A stretch of 11,863 nucleotides of DNA from Chloroflexi bacterium UBA5177 (GCA_002413265.1 DHWR01000231.1:9711-21573), one strand, 5' to 3'; counted from the stretch's first letter, positions 1 through 5,977 are shown. Notes: generated by a model from the sequence alone, not told the origin. Made by a program: numbers and translations.

Positions 1-1710
1 GGCTGGCCCCGCTGGTGGCCGATAGCCGCAGGAGGTGGCGCGGCAGCGTTGATTGCAGCCGGGGGCATCGCGTTCGCGGCTCTCGGCTCCTCGTCCAGCA
101 GCCCGGTACCGGTCACGATTGTCGCGCCGGCCGGAGCTTCTCTCGGACAATTTAGCGTTCTGAAGCCCGACGGCGCCGACATGAAGGACGTTTCGGGCGC
201 CGGCACCCGCAGCAAGATACGGCTGTCTCCGGGCAAGTACAGCCTTTCCTTTTCCGACTCGGCCTTTCGGATGCCGATACCTCTTTCGGTAAGCGGCAGT
301 GCCGCGGAGCTTCGACTGGGTCAGCTGGGATCCTTCGTTCGGATCCATGCTCCAGGGCACTCCATACCCGCATTTTCGGTGAATGACGAGGCGGGCAAAG
401 ACGTGACGGATGTTGACACGGCGAGCGCGAAGACCGGCGTGTATCTGCTCGCCGGCAAGTACAGCCTGCAGTTTCAGTACAACTCGCATTACACGGGAGG
501 CGTGCCGCTGACGGTTCGGACCGCCGGCACTCAGCTCGTCAATCTGGATCGGTCGATGACCTACTTCAAGATTGTTCCGCCACACGGTCTCCCTTTGAAC
601 GGAGTGGAGGTCGACAACACGCATGACAAGTACTTTGAGAATCTCGGTGAGGACGCGGCAAACCTGTCGGGACTTCAGGCTATCAACGCCGGCCGCTATC
701 ACCTCTCGTTGGGAAGCCCATATCTGGGACCTATTCCTTTCGTTGGCCGAGCCGGCAAAACGACGGTTCTGAAGCTGGCCGACATCTATGGGCATTTGAC
801 CGTCACCCCACCATCCAGTGTGGCTCCCGCCGACTTCAGCCTCAACGATCCCAAAACAGGCGTGGACAGGTGGGACGTCAAAGGCGCGGACGCGCAAAAC
901 GGCGTCTTCGTCCGGCCCGGTCGATACCTCATCAACTTCGACAGCTCGAGTCAATTCGTCATGCCTTTGCCGATAACCCTGTCGAGAGCACGAACCGAAG
1001 ATATCCGGCCGGGCCGTGTATTCGGTAGGATCACGGTCGCCGCTTTTCCTGGCTCCCCTTTGCCGGCGTTCAACCTTGTCGACGTCACGTCGAAGAAGAC
1101 CCTCATCTACGGAGTTGACAAGCTACGAGCGGAAGAGGGTCTGTTCGTGGCCCCTGGCCACTATCAGATCGCGCTGGACAGCGGGCCCGGCTACCTGGAC
1201 TCCGTCACTGTGAGCGCAGCGGCAGGCAAGCTGGCGCGCGTTTCTCTTGTAGAAGAGCTGGGAGCAATGCAGATCGTGCCCGCTCCCCATGTGCCTCTTA
1301 GCCTCTTCGCAATTGACAACATCAAGGGCCAAACGCTGTACTCCGTCAGTTCCATGGCGCCAGGACACGTGGTGTACCTGAAGGCTGGAACCTATACGCT
1401 CGATTTCTCCGGCAGCTCCAATCGCTTTGTCGGCTTGCCTACGATACGGGTGGCCGTTGGACGCGTCAATCGAGTTCGACTCCTCGGCATTTTTGCAAGC
1501 GTGGACGTGCCCCGCGTGAGCGGCAGCAATACGCTGACCTTCACGTGGCACGACCAGCTGGGCAGTCGAGAGATCGACGCCACTGCTCAGCCACAACGAA
1601 TGTACGTCGCTCTCGGCTCCTATTCAGTGGCCGTTAGCGTCAGCGGCCAGGGTCATCTCCAGCAGCTGAACCTGATCGCAGGACGCACGACGCGTCTTCC
1701 CACGAAGTAA
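1..1710 (+). CDS. Membrane-anchored protein with seven tandem extracytoplasmic beta-type repeats (5' partial)
   Basis: The frame is open to the left edge, so the true start lies outside the window. TTG at 49 is only the first in-window start candidate and has no well-spaced ribosome site. The visible part begins with an aromatic/basic stretch (GWPRWWP) and one Ala/Gly-rich hydrophobic segment ending in ALGSSSSS. This suggests a cytoplasmic N-terminus, one membrane span and an exported C-terminus. Counting from base 49 as residue 1, residues 21-553 are seven repeats of about 76 residues. Each has a [AP]G[KRHT]Y-type turn: 61-64, 135-138, 214-217, 290-293, 369-372, 446-449, and a degenerate LGSY at 522-525. 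Each also has an FS[VL]ND-like strand earlier in the unit and a closing L-x-L strand. The pattern resembles PEGA-type or Ig-like beta domains, but no specific family is recognised. The stop directly abuts the cyclase start, implying co-transcription and a shared signalling role (inference). Confidence 0.75.
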   Translation, partial: GWPRWWPIAAGGGAAALIAAGGIAFAALGSSSSSPVPVTIVAPAGASLGQFSVLKPDGADMKDVSGAGTRSKIRLSPGKYSLSFSDSAFRMPIPLSVSGSAAELRLGQLGSFVRIHAPGHSIPAFSVNDEAGKDVTDVDTASAKTGVYLLAGKYSLQFQYNSHYTGGVPLTVRTAGTQLVNLDRSMTYFKIVPPHGLPLNGVEVDNTHDKYFENLGEDAANLSGLQAINAGRYHLSLGSPYLGPIPFVGRAGKTTVLKLADIYGHLTVTPPSSVAPADFSLNDPKTGVDRWDVKGADAQNGVFVRPGRYLINFDSSSQFVMPLPITLSRARTEDIRPGRVFGRITVAAFPGSPLPAFNLVDVTSKKTLIYGVDKLRAEEGLFVAPGHYQIALDSGPGYLDSVTVSAAAGKLARVSLVEELGAMQIVPAPHVPLSLFAIDNIKGQTLYSVSSMAPGHVVYLKAGTYTLDFSGSSNRFVGLPTIRVAVGRVNRVRLLGIFASVDVPRVSGSNTLTFTWHDQLGSREIDATAQPQRMYVALGSYSVAVSVSGQGHLQQLNLIAGRTTRLPTK

Positions 1711-2880
1711 ATGGATGTCGAGCCGTCGGTTTCTCGAACCGAAGCGATTCTTGCTGCTGAGTCGGAGCGAATTCGAGGACTCCTACACCGATATCTTTCG
1801 CCACGAGTAGCCGAAGCCGTTCTGGCCGAGCGGCATGCGGCTCAGCGGGTGAGCCAGAGCTGTACGGTATCGATTCTGTTTTGCGACCTAAGGGGCTTCA
1901 CGAGCTTCGCCGAGAAGACGGAGCCCGCTCGGGTAGCCGAGCATCTGAACGACTTTCTAGAGCAGATGACGCAGGTCGTATTCAAGTACGACGGTGTGCT
2001 GGACAAGTACACGGGCGACGGCCTCATTGCCATCTTCGGGGTGCCGTATGCGCAGGCCGACCATGCCGAGCGCGCCGTGTACAGCGCGCTCGAAATGCAA
2101 GCTCGGCATGTCGAGCTGCTTCATGAGTGGCGAGGCACAGATGCGGCGAAGCTCGAGCTTGGGATAGGCATAACCTCTGGAGGGGTACTCGCCGGAAACT
2201 TCGGCTCGGCGCAACGCGTCGACTATACCGTGATCGGCCATCCTGTAAACCTGGCGGCTCGCCTTACGGGCGTGGCGCCAGGCGGATACATATTGATCAG
2301 CGAGGAGACGCTGGCGCTCGTCTCTGAGCTGGCCGAGACGAATCTCCTTGGTCCCGCCCACCTGAAGAACGTGACCCAGGACGTGACGGCGCATCGTGTC
2401 ATCGGCGTTCGCCCAGGCGCGAGCGGACTCTGCCTGGGCTGCGGAACTCGATCAGTAGATGGCGCGGCAATGTGCGCTGAATGCGGCACCCCTCGTGGAG
2501 CGGGCCTTGCGGCGGCCGGCGCATCTGGAGGTCTTCTCATGGCTGCAGCCGTACGGGCTACTCTGACTTCGCTGCGAAAAGTTCGAGGGCCGCACCTTAT
2601 CGCCATCGCCGGCCCGCATCAAGGCATGGATGTCGCGTTGACGTTTCCGTGCGCAATCGGCCGTGAAGCGCTCACTAATCAGCTTGTCCTCAGCCTCGAC
2701 ACCGCGATCTCACGCCGTCACGCGGTGCTGAGACTGGAGGACTCCGGGGAAGTCATGGTCGCGGACCTCGGTAGCCAGAACGGCACCTTCGTAAATGATC
2801 AACGAGTCGAGGTGGCGAAACTTCAGAACCGCGACATCGTCACGCTTGGTAGAACCTCGCTGGTGCTGAGCGGCCTGTGA
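1711..2880 (+). CDS. Class III adenylate/guanylate cyclase with zinc ribbon and C-terminal FHA domain
   Basis: This 389-residue soluble protein is predicted to make cyclic nucleotide from NTP, most likely cAMP. Residues 24-38 carry the YLSPRVAEAVL lead-in typical of class III cyclases. The catalytic domain (about 50-232) keeps metal ligands D59 (FCDLRGF) and D103 (YTGDG), base-selecting K99, and transition-state residues N180 and R184 (VNLAAR). The second base-selecting position is T173 (DYTVIG), the mark of class IIIb enzymes, several of which respond to bicarbonate. Residues 241-258 form a CxxC-x10-CxxC zinc ribbon. An FHA domain (about 295-389) shows GRE 317-319, SRRH 334-337 and GSQNGTF 354-360, so it should bind phosphothreonine and link the enzyme to Ser/Thr kinase signalling. 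ATG follows the previous stop with no gap and no clear ribosome site, suggesting translational coupling. Cyclase activity is well supported. Nucleotide choice, bicarbonate response and the partner protein are inferred. Confidence 0.93.
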   Translation: MDVEPSVSRTEAILAAESERIRGLLHRYLSPRVAEAVLAERHAAQRVSQSCTVSILFCDLRGFTSFAEKTEPARVAEHLNDFLEQMTQVVFKYDGVLDKYTGDGLIAIFGVPYAQADHAERAVYSALEMQARHVELLHEWRGTDAAKLELGIGITSGGVLAGNFGSAQRVDYTVIGHPVNLAARLTGVAPGGYILISEETLALVSELAETNLLGPAHLKNVTQDVTAHRVIGVRPGASGLCLGCGTRSVDGAAMCAECGTPRGAGLAAAGASGGLLMAAAVRATLTSLRKVRGPHLIAIAGPHQGMDVALTFPCAIGREALTNQLVLSLDTAISRRHAVLRLEDSGEVMVADLGSQNGTFVNDQRVEVAKLQNRDIVTLGRTSLVLSGL

Positions 2881-2992
2881 AACGTGCCCCGTATGATCGG
2901 TCGCAACACTAAAACGCACGCGATTTTGAGCGCGGCGTACCTGTGCTTCAAGCTTACGGTGCATAGTCGCCGCCCCTGCTTCAGAGTGTCGC

Positions 2993-3000
2993 AAAAGGAG
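2993..3000 (+). promoter_or_regulatory. Strong Shine-Dalgarno site fixing an ATC start
   Basis: AAAAGGAG lies 7 nt before an ATC codon at 3008, which is the normal spacing for an initiator. No ATG, GTG or TTG occurs in this frame between the in-frame TGA at 2927 and GTG at 3086, and starting at 3086 would cut off the conserved cysteine head of the protein. The site is one of the clearest ribosome-binding sequences in the window, so it indicates that translation begins at or very near 3008. Confidence 0.7.
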
Positions 3001-3007
3001 CTGCACA

Positions 3008-3628
3008 ATCTCGACGGTTCCCTGGCGTGTATCCGGTTCCTACTTCGAAGCTTGCAATTGCGATCCGATATGTCCCTGTCGCTTCGTGGGCGACGTGCCT
3101 GGCGGAAGCTCAACCTACGGCGTCTGCTTTGGCACGCTCTCGTGGCTCATCGAGAACGGCAGCTACGGTGATCGAGATCTAACGGGGCTTTCGACCGTCA
3201 TGAGCCTTCGCTTTCGAGACAAGACCCTTCCCAGCACTCCATGGGAAGTCATTCTCTACGTGGACGAGAGAGCGGATCTCGGTCAGCGCGATGGACTGTC
3301 GAACATATTCCTCGGCAGGGTTGGCGGTACGCCCGTTCAGAACTTCGCTACGGCGATCGGGACTGTGCTGGCAGTCCGGCCTGCAAGGATTGAGCTGGAC
3401 CATGCCATGAACCATCAGCGTGTGCGAGTAGCAGACCGAGTCAATGTGCGGGTCTCGCACGCATTCGAGTCGGATCTGCCGGTGATGTGCGGTATCCCCG
3501 GGTTCGACCATCCAGGCCAGGAGGTCGTGACGGAGGTGTTGCAGTCGAACGAGCCGGCTCTGAGCTGGGATCTACAGTTCACATGCGGCTTCGCCACCGA
3601 CTTTGCCTATAGCTCAGACCAGCAATGA
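3008..3628 (+). CDS. DUF1326 family cysteine-rich protein, apparent ATC start
   Basis: The protein has 206 residues if it starts at ATC. It is recognisable as DUF1326 (PF07040), a family of unknown biochemical function. The family head reads PWRVSGSYFEACNC here, followed by DPICPC, giving C16, C18, C22 and C24 as a CxCx3CxC cluster, plus C40 in YGVCFG. Other family traits are the IENGSYGDRDLTGL segment, LYVDERAD, a FLGRVGG turn, and a C-terminal LSWDL...GF...FAY block. A start at the first canonical codon (GTG 3086) would lose all four clustered cysteines, whereas ATC at 3008 gives the expected family N-terminus behind AAAAGGAG. ATC may be a genuine rare initiator or a one-base error or mutation of ATG. 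The clustered cysteines suggest metal binding or thiol redox (inference). The selenoprotein gene follows after 34 nt, so the two are probably co-transcribed. Confidence 0.85.
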   Translation: MSTVPWRVSGSYFEACNCDPICPCRFVGDVPGGSSTYGVCFGTLSWLIENGSYGDRDLTGLSTVMSLRFRDKTLPSTPWEVILYVDERADLGQRDGLSNIFLGRVGGTPVQNFATAIGTVLAVRPARIELDHAMNHQRVRVADRVNVRVSHAFESDLPVMCGIPGFDHPGQEVVTEVLQSNEPALSWDLQFTCGFATDFAYSSDQQ

Positions 3629-3662
3629 GCGAGTGGCATTGCAAACGTGAAACGGAGACGAC

Positions 3663-4202
3663 ATGACTGAAAGACAGTTGCAACCGGGAGACACTGCTCC
3701 GGAATTCCTGGTGCTCGCGGCGATGGATGGAGAGGTCTCTGAGACGTCTCTGGAGTCGCTGCTCGAGGGCAAACGGGGTGTCGTGCTAACGACGTACGTC
3801 CTCGACTTTACCGGTGGCTGACGCAACCAGCTGTCCCAGTTTCGGGACGCATACGACGAGTTTCGTCGTCAGGGTGTCGAAGTCGCTGGTATCAGTGTAG
3901 ACAGTCCCTATGCACACCGCGCCTTTGCCGAGGAGCTAGATCTGCCGTTTCCCCTGCTGAGCGATTTCAACAGGGAGATAACCGCGGCCTATCACGTGCC
4001 CTCCAGAGATCTGCGGCTCTTGAATGGTGTGAGTGGCCGCACTGCTTTTCTCGTCGGAAGCGACCGCGTCATCAGGTACTCCTGGTATCTCGCAGAAGGC
4101 CGTGGGGGACCGCCCGTCGACGAGGTGCTCGAAGCGGCGAAAGCCTTGCCGGGAGACCCGCCGGTCGACAGCTCGCTGGGGGGCCCAGCAGCCGGTCACT
4201 AG
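3663..4202 (+). CDS. Selenocysteine-containing peroxiredoxin-like protein (AhpC/TSA-Bcp type), TGA decoded as Sec53
   Basis: Reading through one in-frame TGA (3819-3821) gives a 179-residue thioredoxin-fold peroxiredoxin with no other interruption. The N-terminus has the family QPGDTAPEF block (7-15). The active site is DFTGG-Sec-RNQ, so Sec53 falls exactly where peroxiredoxins carry the peroxidatic cysteine (TxxC). Thr50 is kept, while the usual upstream Pro is Val. Downstream come QFRDAYDEF (59-67), VAGISVDS (74-81), the LPFPLLSD block (94-101) and GRTAFLVG (125-132), whose Arg126 is the likely active-site Arg. There is no cysteine anywhere, so it would be a 1-Sec enzyme needing an external reductant. 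Its role would be reduction of hydrogen or organic peroxides in the cytoplasm. GGAG at 3654-3657 sits 5 nt before the ATG. It lies 34 nt behind the DUF1326 gene and converges with a nitroreductase. A pseudogene is the main alternative, but the exact TGA position and the intact sequence after it make that unlikely. Confidence 0.88.
3819..3821 (+). other. In-frame TGA read as selenocysteine
   Basis: The TGA is codon 53 of the peroxiredoxin-like gene. It lies between DFTGG and RNQLSQFRD, the peroxidatic-cysteine slot of the family, and the same frame stays open for another 126 codons of recognisable family sequence ending at TAG 4200. One base change separates TGA from the Cys codons TGC and TGT, the usual Cys/Sec exchange in this family. 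Confidence 0.85.
3832..3849 (+). promoter_or_regulatory. Candidate bacterial SECIS hairpin, proximal
   Basis: GTCCC (3833-3837) pairs perfectly with GGGAC (3844-3848), and a T-G wobble (3832/3849) extends the stem. The 6-nt apical loop is AGUUUC. The loop begins 16 nt after the TGA and has G at its second position followed by U. Bacterial SECIS models expect a small loop with a G in its first two positions, placed about 16-37 nt after the UGA. It lies inside the coding sequence, as bacterial SECIS elements do, and would recruit SelB. No folding program was run. Confidence 0.65.
3853..3869 (+). promoter_or_regulatory. Second SECIS-like hairpin, distal
   Basis: ACGACG (3853-3858) pairs perfectly with CGTCGT (3864-3869) around a 5-nt loop AGUUU. 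The loop starts 37 nt after the TGA, at the far edge of the accepted range, and shares its sequence with the proximal loop. It may be the real SelB site, an auxiliary structure, or a by-product of the similar codons encoding QFRD and EFRR. It is recorded separately because the two hairpins do not overlap and could form together. Confidence 0.4.
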
Positions 4203-4213
4203 GAGTCGGCAGG

Positions 4214-4807
4214 CTACCAGCGCTCCCAGTGCAGCACGTCGTCAAGCTTACGGCGTCCACGTTTGAGTGATGGTGACTTTTTGTCGGCGCTTCCGTGGCC
4301 GATCATGGCGACGCCGATGGGAAGAAAATCCTCTGGAATCCCGAGTAGCTGCTGGAGTTCTGGCTGTTGCCAGACTCCGACAAAGGCGCCCGCCAAGCCT
4401 TCGTTGACCGCTGCCAGAAGGATGAGCACCAGCGCCATGCCGGCATCCGTATGCCAGTACGGCACCGGCCACTCCTGCTCCTCTGCTTCCGGATCTGGCT
4501 TCTTGTCCGGCTCGCGATATCGGTCCTTATACACCTTTTCGCTGGTGCATACGACGATCTGGACGGGTGCCTCTGAGACGAACGGATCAAGGCCCATGGC
4601 AGTGTAGTGCTCTTGGCCGGCAAGGTCGGCGATTTTGCGGCGATTCTCGGCATCGGTGACCACGACGAACGAGACACCCTGACTGAACCCGGCGCTGGGC
4701 GCGTGCTGCGCGGTCTCGATCAGTCGAGCGACGGCCTCCCGAGACACGTCCTCATCAGTGAAATGTCGAACCATCCGGCGACGACGGACGACCTCTTCGA
4801 AGTCCAT
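4214..4807 (-). CDS. FMN-dependent nitroreductase family protein
   Basis: The 197-residue oxidoreductase should bind FMN and use NAD(P)H to reduce nitro, quinone or related substrates. Visible family marks are the Arg-rich FMN-phosphate contact region RRRRMVRHF (8-16), PSAG (37-40), the DAGMALVLILLAAVNEGL helix (121-138) that follows the dimer-contact WPVPYWHT segment, the LPIGVAMIGHG strand (162-172), and a C-terminal RGRRKLDDVLHWERW tail. The ATG at 4807 starts the conserved MDFEEVVRRRR sequence; a longer upstream reading would run into the neighbouring membrane gene and has no family sequence. No clear Shine-Dalgarno site precedes the ATG. Instead TATACT ends 5 nt upstream, suggesting a leaderless mRNA. 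The gene converges on the selenoprotein gene with only 11 nt between stops. The physiological substrate cannot be told from sequence. Confidence 0.9.
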   Translation of the reverse strand: MDFEEVVRRRRMVRHFTDEDVSREAVARLIETAQHAPSAGFSQGVSFVVVTDAENRRKIADLAGQEHYTAMGLDPFVSEAPVQIVVCTSEKVYKDRYREPDKKPDPEAEEQEWPVPYWHTDAGMALVLILLAAVNEGLAGAFVGVWQQPELQQLLGIPEDFLPIGVAMIGHGSADKKSPSLKRGRRKLDDVLHWERW

Positions 4808-4812
4808 GCTCG

Positions 4813-4818
4813 AGTATA
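4813..4818 (-). promoter_or_regulatory. Candidate -10 element of a leaderless nitroreductase promoter
   Basis: On the minus strand TATACT (5 of 6 matches to TATAAT) ends 5 nt before the nitroreductase ATG, so transcription would begin at or next to the start codon. No good -35 box is seen at normal spacing; an inverted repeat occupies that place instead. Confidence 0.4.
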
Positions 4819-4835
4819 GGAACCGTACCCCACGG

Positions 4836-4859
4836 GATTGGTGGCTGCGCTGCCCAATC
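4836..4859. repeat. Inverted repeat GATTGG-N12-CCAATC, candidate operator
   Basis: Two perfect 6-bp half-sites (4836-4841 and 4854-4859) with centres 18 bp apart lie between the upstream membrane gene's stop and the nitroreductase promoter, covering the expected -35 position. It could be a repressor or activator site for the nitroreductase. It could also act as a weak hairpin after the membrane genes, but no T-run follows it on the minus strand. Confidence 0.35.
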
Positions 4860-4862
4860 TCG

Positions 4863-5303
4863 TCAGGCGGGTTCGTCGACGTCTTGGAACCGTGCAACTG
4901 CGAATGAGAGCACCACCGGAATATCCACGGCAAAAATCAGCAGCATTGAGACCAGAATGACCAGCAGGCTCCCCCTGGTGCCGTCATCGATGAAGACGTA
5001 TCCGATCATGCCGGCAATCACCGCGTATGCCAGAAGCGTCCACCGGAAGACCTGAAAGAAGACGGTCCAGGCGAAGTCGCGCAGCCGGGAGAGAATCACG
5101 ATATTAGTCACCAGCAGGACCAACGCCAGTGCTAGCACGACGATGGGAATGGCCAGGGCCACGGTGCGCGGGACGTAGGACGCGATGTAGATCCCGCCGA
5201 CGATGACGAAGATCATTGAAGCGACGGCGATCTCCGTAACCGGTGGGAACGATCGTTCTTGGGGCGCCGCTTCGGAATGGCCGGCAGATTGACCGGCTAC
5301 CAT
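4863..5303 (-). CDS. Small four-span integral membrane protein, unknown function
   Basis: A 146-residue protein with a polar N-terminus (about 22 residues) and four clear hydrophobic spans at about 23-43, 47-71, 84-104 and 110-134, ending in an acidic tail (DVDEPA). I do not recognise the family. ATG at 5303 overlaps the upstream gene's TGG-TAG end by 7 nt, indicating translational coupling with the larger membrane protein. The open frame extends further upstream, but only as an out-of-frame shadow of that gene. The two proteins probably act together in the membrane (inference from overlap). No catalytic motif or conserved charged residue inside the spans stands out. Confidence 0.75.
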   Translation of the reverse strand: MVAGQSAGHSEAAPQERSFPPVTEIAVASMIFVIVGGIYIASYVPRTVALAIPIVVLALALVLLVTNIVILSRLRDFAWTVFFQVFRWTLLAYAVIAGMIGYVFIDDGTRGSLLVILVSMLLIFAVDIPVVLSFAVARFQDVDEPA

Positions 5304-5911
5304 GTCGCGATCTTCGTCATGATCACCAGGATCGCTACCTGCATGACACCGGTGATACCGGCGGTGTAGATGAAACGCTTCATCAGTCGGCCGATGCGTT
5401 CCCCGTTGGGGTGCGGTTTCCTCATTTCGAAGAGCACCGCCAGGTTGGCCGGCTCGAGTACGCCCAGTGCGACTACGGACATCACGCCGACCACTGCGAA
5501 CGACGCCACGAACCACCAGTGCTGGGGATAGCCGACGGCCAGCAAGTTGAGGTGGCGTGCCAGCTGCCAGCCGGATGCCAGTGTCATGGTGACCAACGTC
5601 GGCATCAGGAGCAGCATTCTCGGCATGAATTTCGCCATGAACTGTGCGCGTGCCTGCACCGACATGCTGCCGACGATGGGGCCAATGACGAAGCCGACGA
5701 AGAGATCGACGCCGGTCCACAGGCCTCCACCGACGATGTGGAAGAAGTCGAGCGCCCACAGCCAATTGCCTGCAATAGAGACGACCAGGGCGCCCAGAAC
5801 CACCACCACGACCGGCACGGCGGCAACCGGTACGATCTGGATCGACGGCCTCTCAGGCATCGAAACGGCTCTGAGTGGCGCGGCTGCATTTCCCATTGTC
5901 GCTTCCGCCAT
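5297..5911 (-). CDS. CopD/DUF2269-like integral membrane protein
   Basis: A 204-residue protein with about five membrane spans (roughly 29-48, 62-82, 98-117, 132-154 and 180-199). The HIVGGGLWTG motif at 58-67 resembles the H-x-x-G...W-x-G pattern at the start of CopD-like and DUF2269-type membrane proteins. H120 and H131 could add metal or haem ligands, but this is speculative. The start was placed at the second ATG (5911) because GGAGGT lies just 4 nt upstream; the first ATG (5923) has no ribosome site and would add only four residues. Its end overlaps the next membrane gene by 7 nt. The family link is tentative and the substrate unknown. Confidence 0.75.
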   Translation of the reverse strand: MAEATMGNAAAPLRAVSMPERPSIQIVPVAAVPVVVVVLGALVVSIAGNWLWALDFFHIVGGGLWTGVDLFVGFVIGPIVGSMSVQARAQFMAKFMPRMLLLMPTLVTMTLASGWQLARHLNLLAVGYPQHWWFVASFAVVGVMSVVALGVLEPANLAVLFEMRKPHPNGERIGRLMKRFIYTAGITGVMQVAILVIMTKIATW

Positions 5912-5915
5912 TGGG

Positions 5916-5921
5916 ACCTCC
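5916..5921 (-). promoter_or_regulatory. Shine-Dalgarno site selecting ATG 5911
   Basis: On the minus strand GGAGGT is followed by CCCA and the ATG at 5911. It overlaps the codons just after the alternative ATG at 5923, so it supports the shorter protein. Confidence 0.7.
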
Positions 5922-5971
5922 ATACCTGATGTGATCTAGCTCAGCGGAGCCCTGCGCACGAATCCGGAAGA

Positions 5972-5977
5972 ATTATA
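5972..5977 (-). promoter_or_regulatory. Consensus -10 box upstream of the two membrane genes
   Basis: A perfect minus-strand TATAAT lies between the stop of the 5986-6288 gene and the CopD-like gene. Transcription from here would give a leader of about 50-55 nt. No convincing -35 box is present at 16-18 nt, so the promoter may be weak or activator-dependent. Confidence 0.4.

Noticed and set aside
49..51. TTG as the true start of the first gene
   Set aside because: The frame is open to base 1. The nearest AGGAGG (30-35) is 13 nt away, too far, and the start would fall inside the membrane segment.
2884..3171. Open frame of 95 residues before and across the start of the DUF1326 gene
   Set aside because: It is out of frame with the recognisable DUF1326 sequence, has a Cys/Arg/Ser-rich composition typical of a shadow, and has no ribosome site.
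3663..3821. Peroxiredoxin gene as a pseudogene truncated by a nonsense codon
   Set aside because: The frame is clean for 126 codons after the TGA with conserved family blocks, and the TGA sits precisely at the catalytic Cys position with a hairpin behind it. Random nonsense mutation would not predict this.
4808..4933. N-terminal extension of the nitroreductase to 4933
   Set aside because: The extra 42 residues show no family similarity and overlap the coding end of the adjacent membrane gene. MDFEEVVRRRR is the normal family beginning.
5304..5765. Upstream extension of the four-span membrane protein to 5765
   Set aside because: The extension is an Arg/His-rich out-of-frame reading of the CopD-like gene. 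The overlapping ATG at 5303 is the sensible start.
5243..5939. Long plus-strand frames (228 and 130 residues) opposite the membrane genes
   Set aside because: They are antisense shadows. Their His/Asp/Arg-rich translations resemble no protein, whereas the minus-strand frames give clean membrane spans and well-placed ribosome sites.
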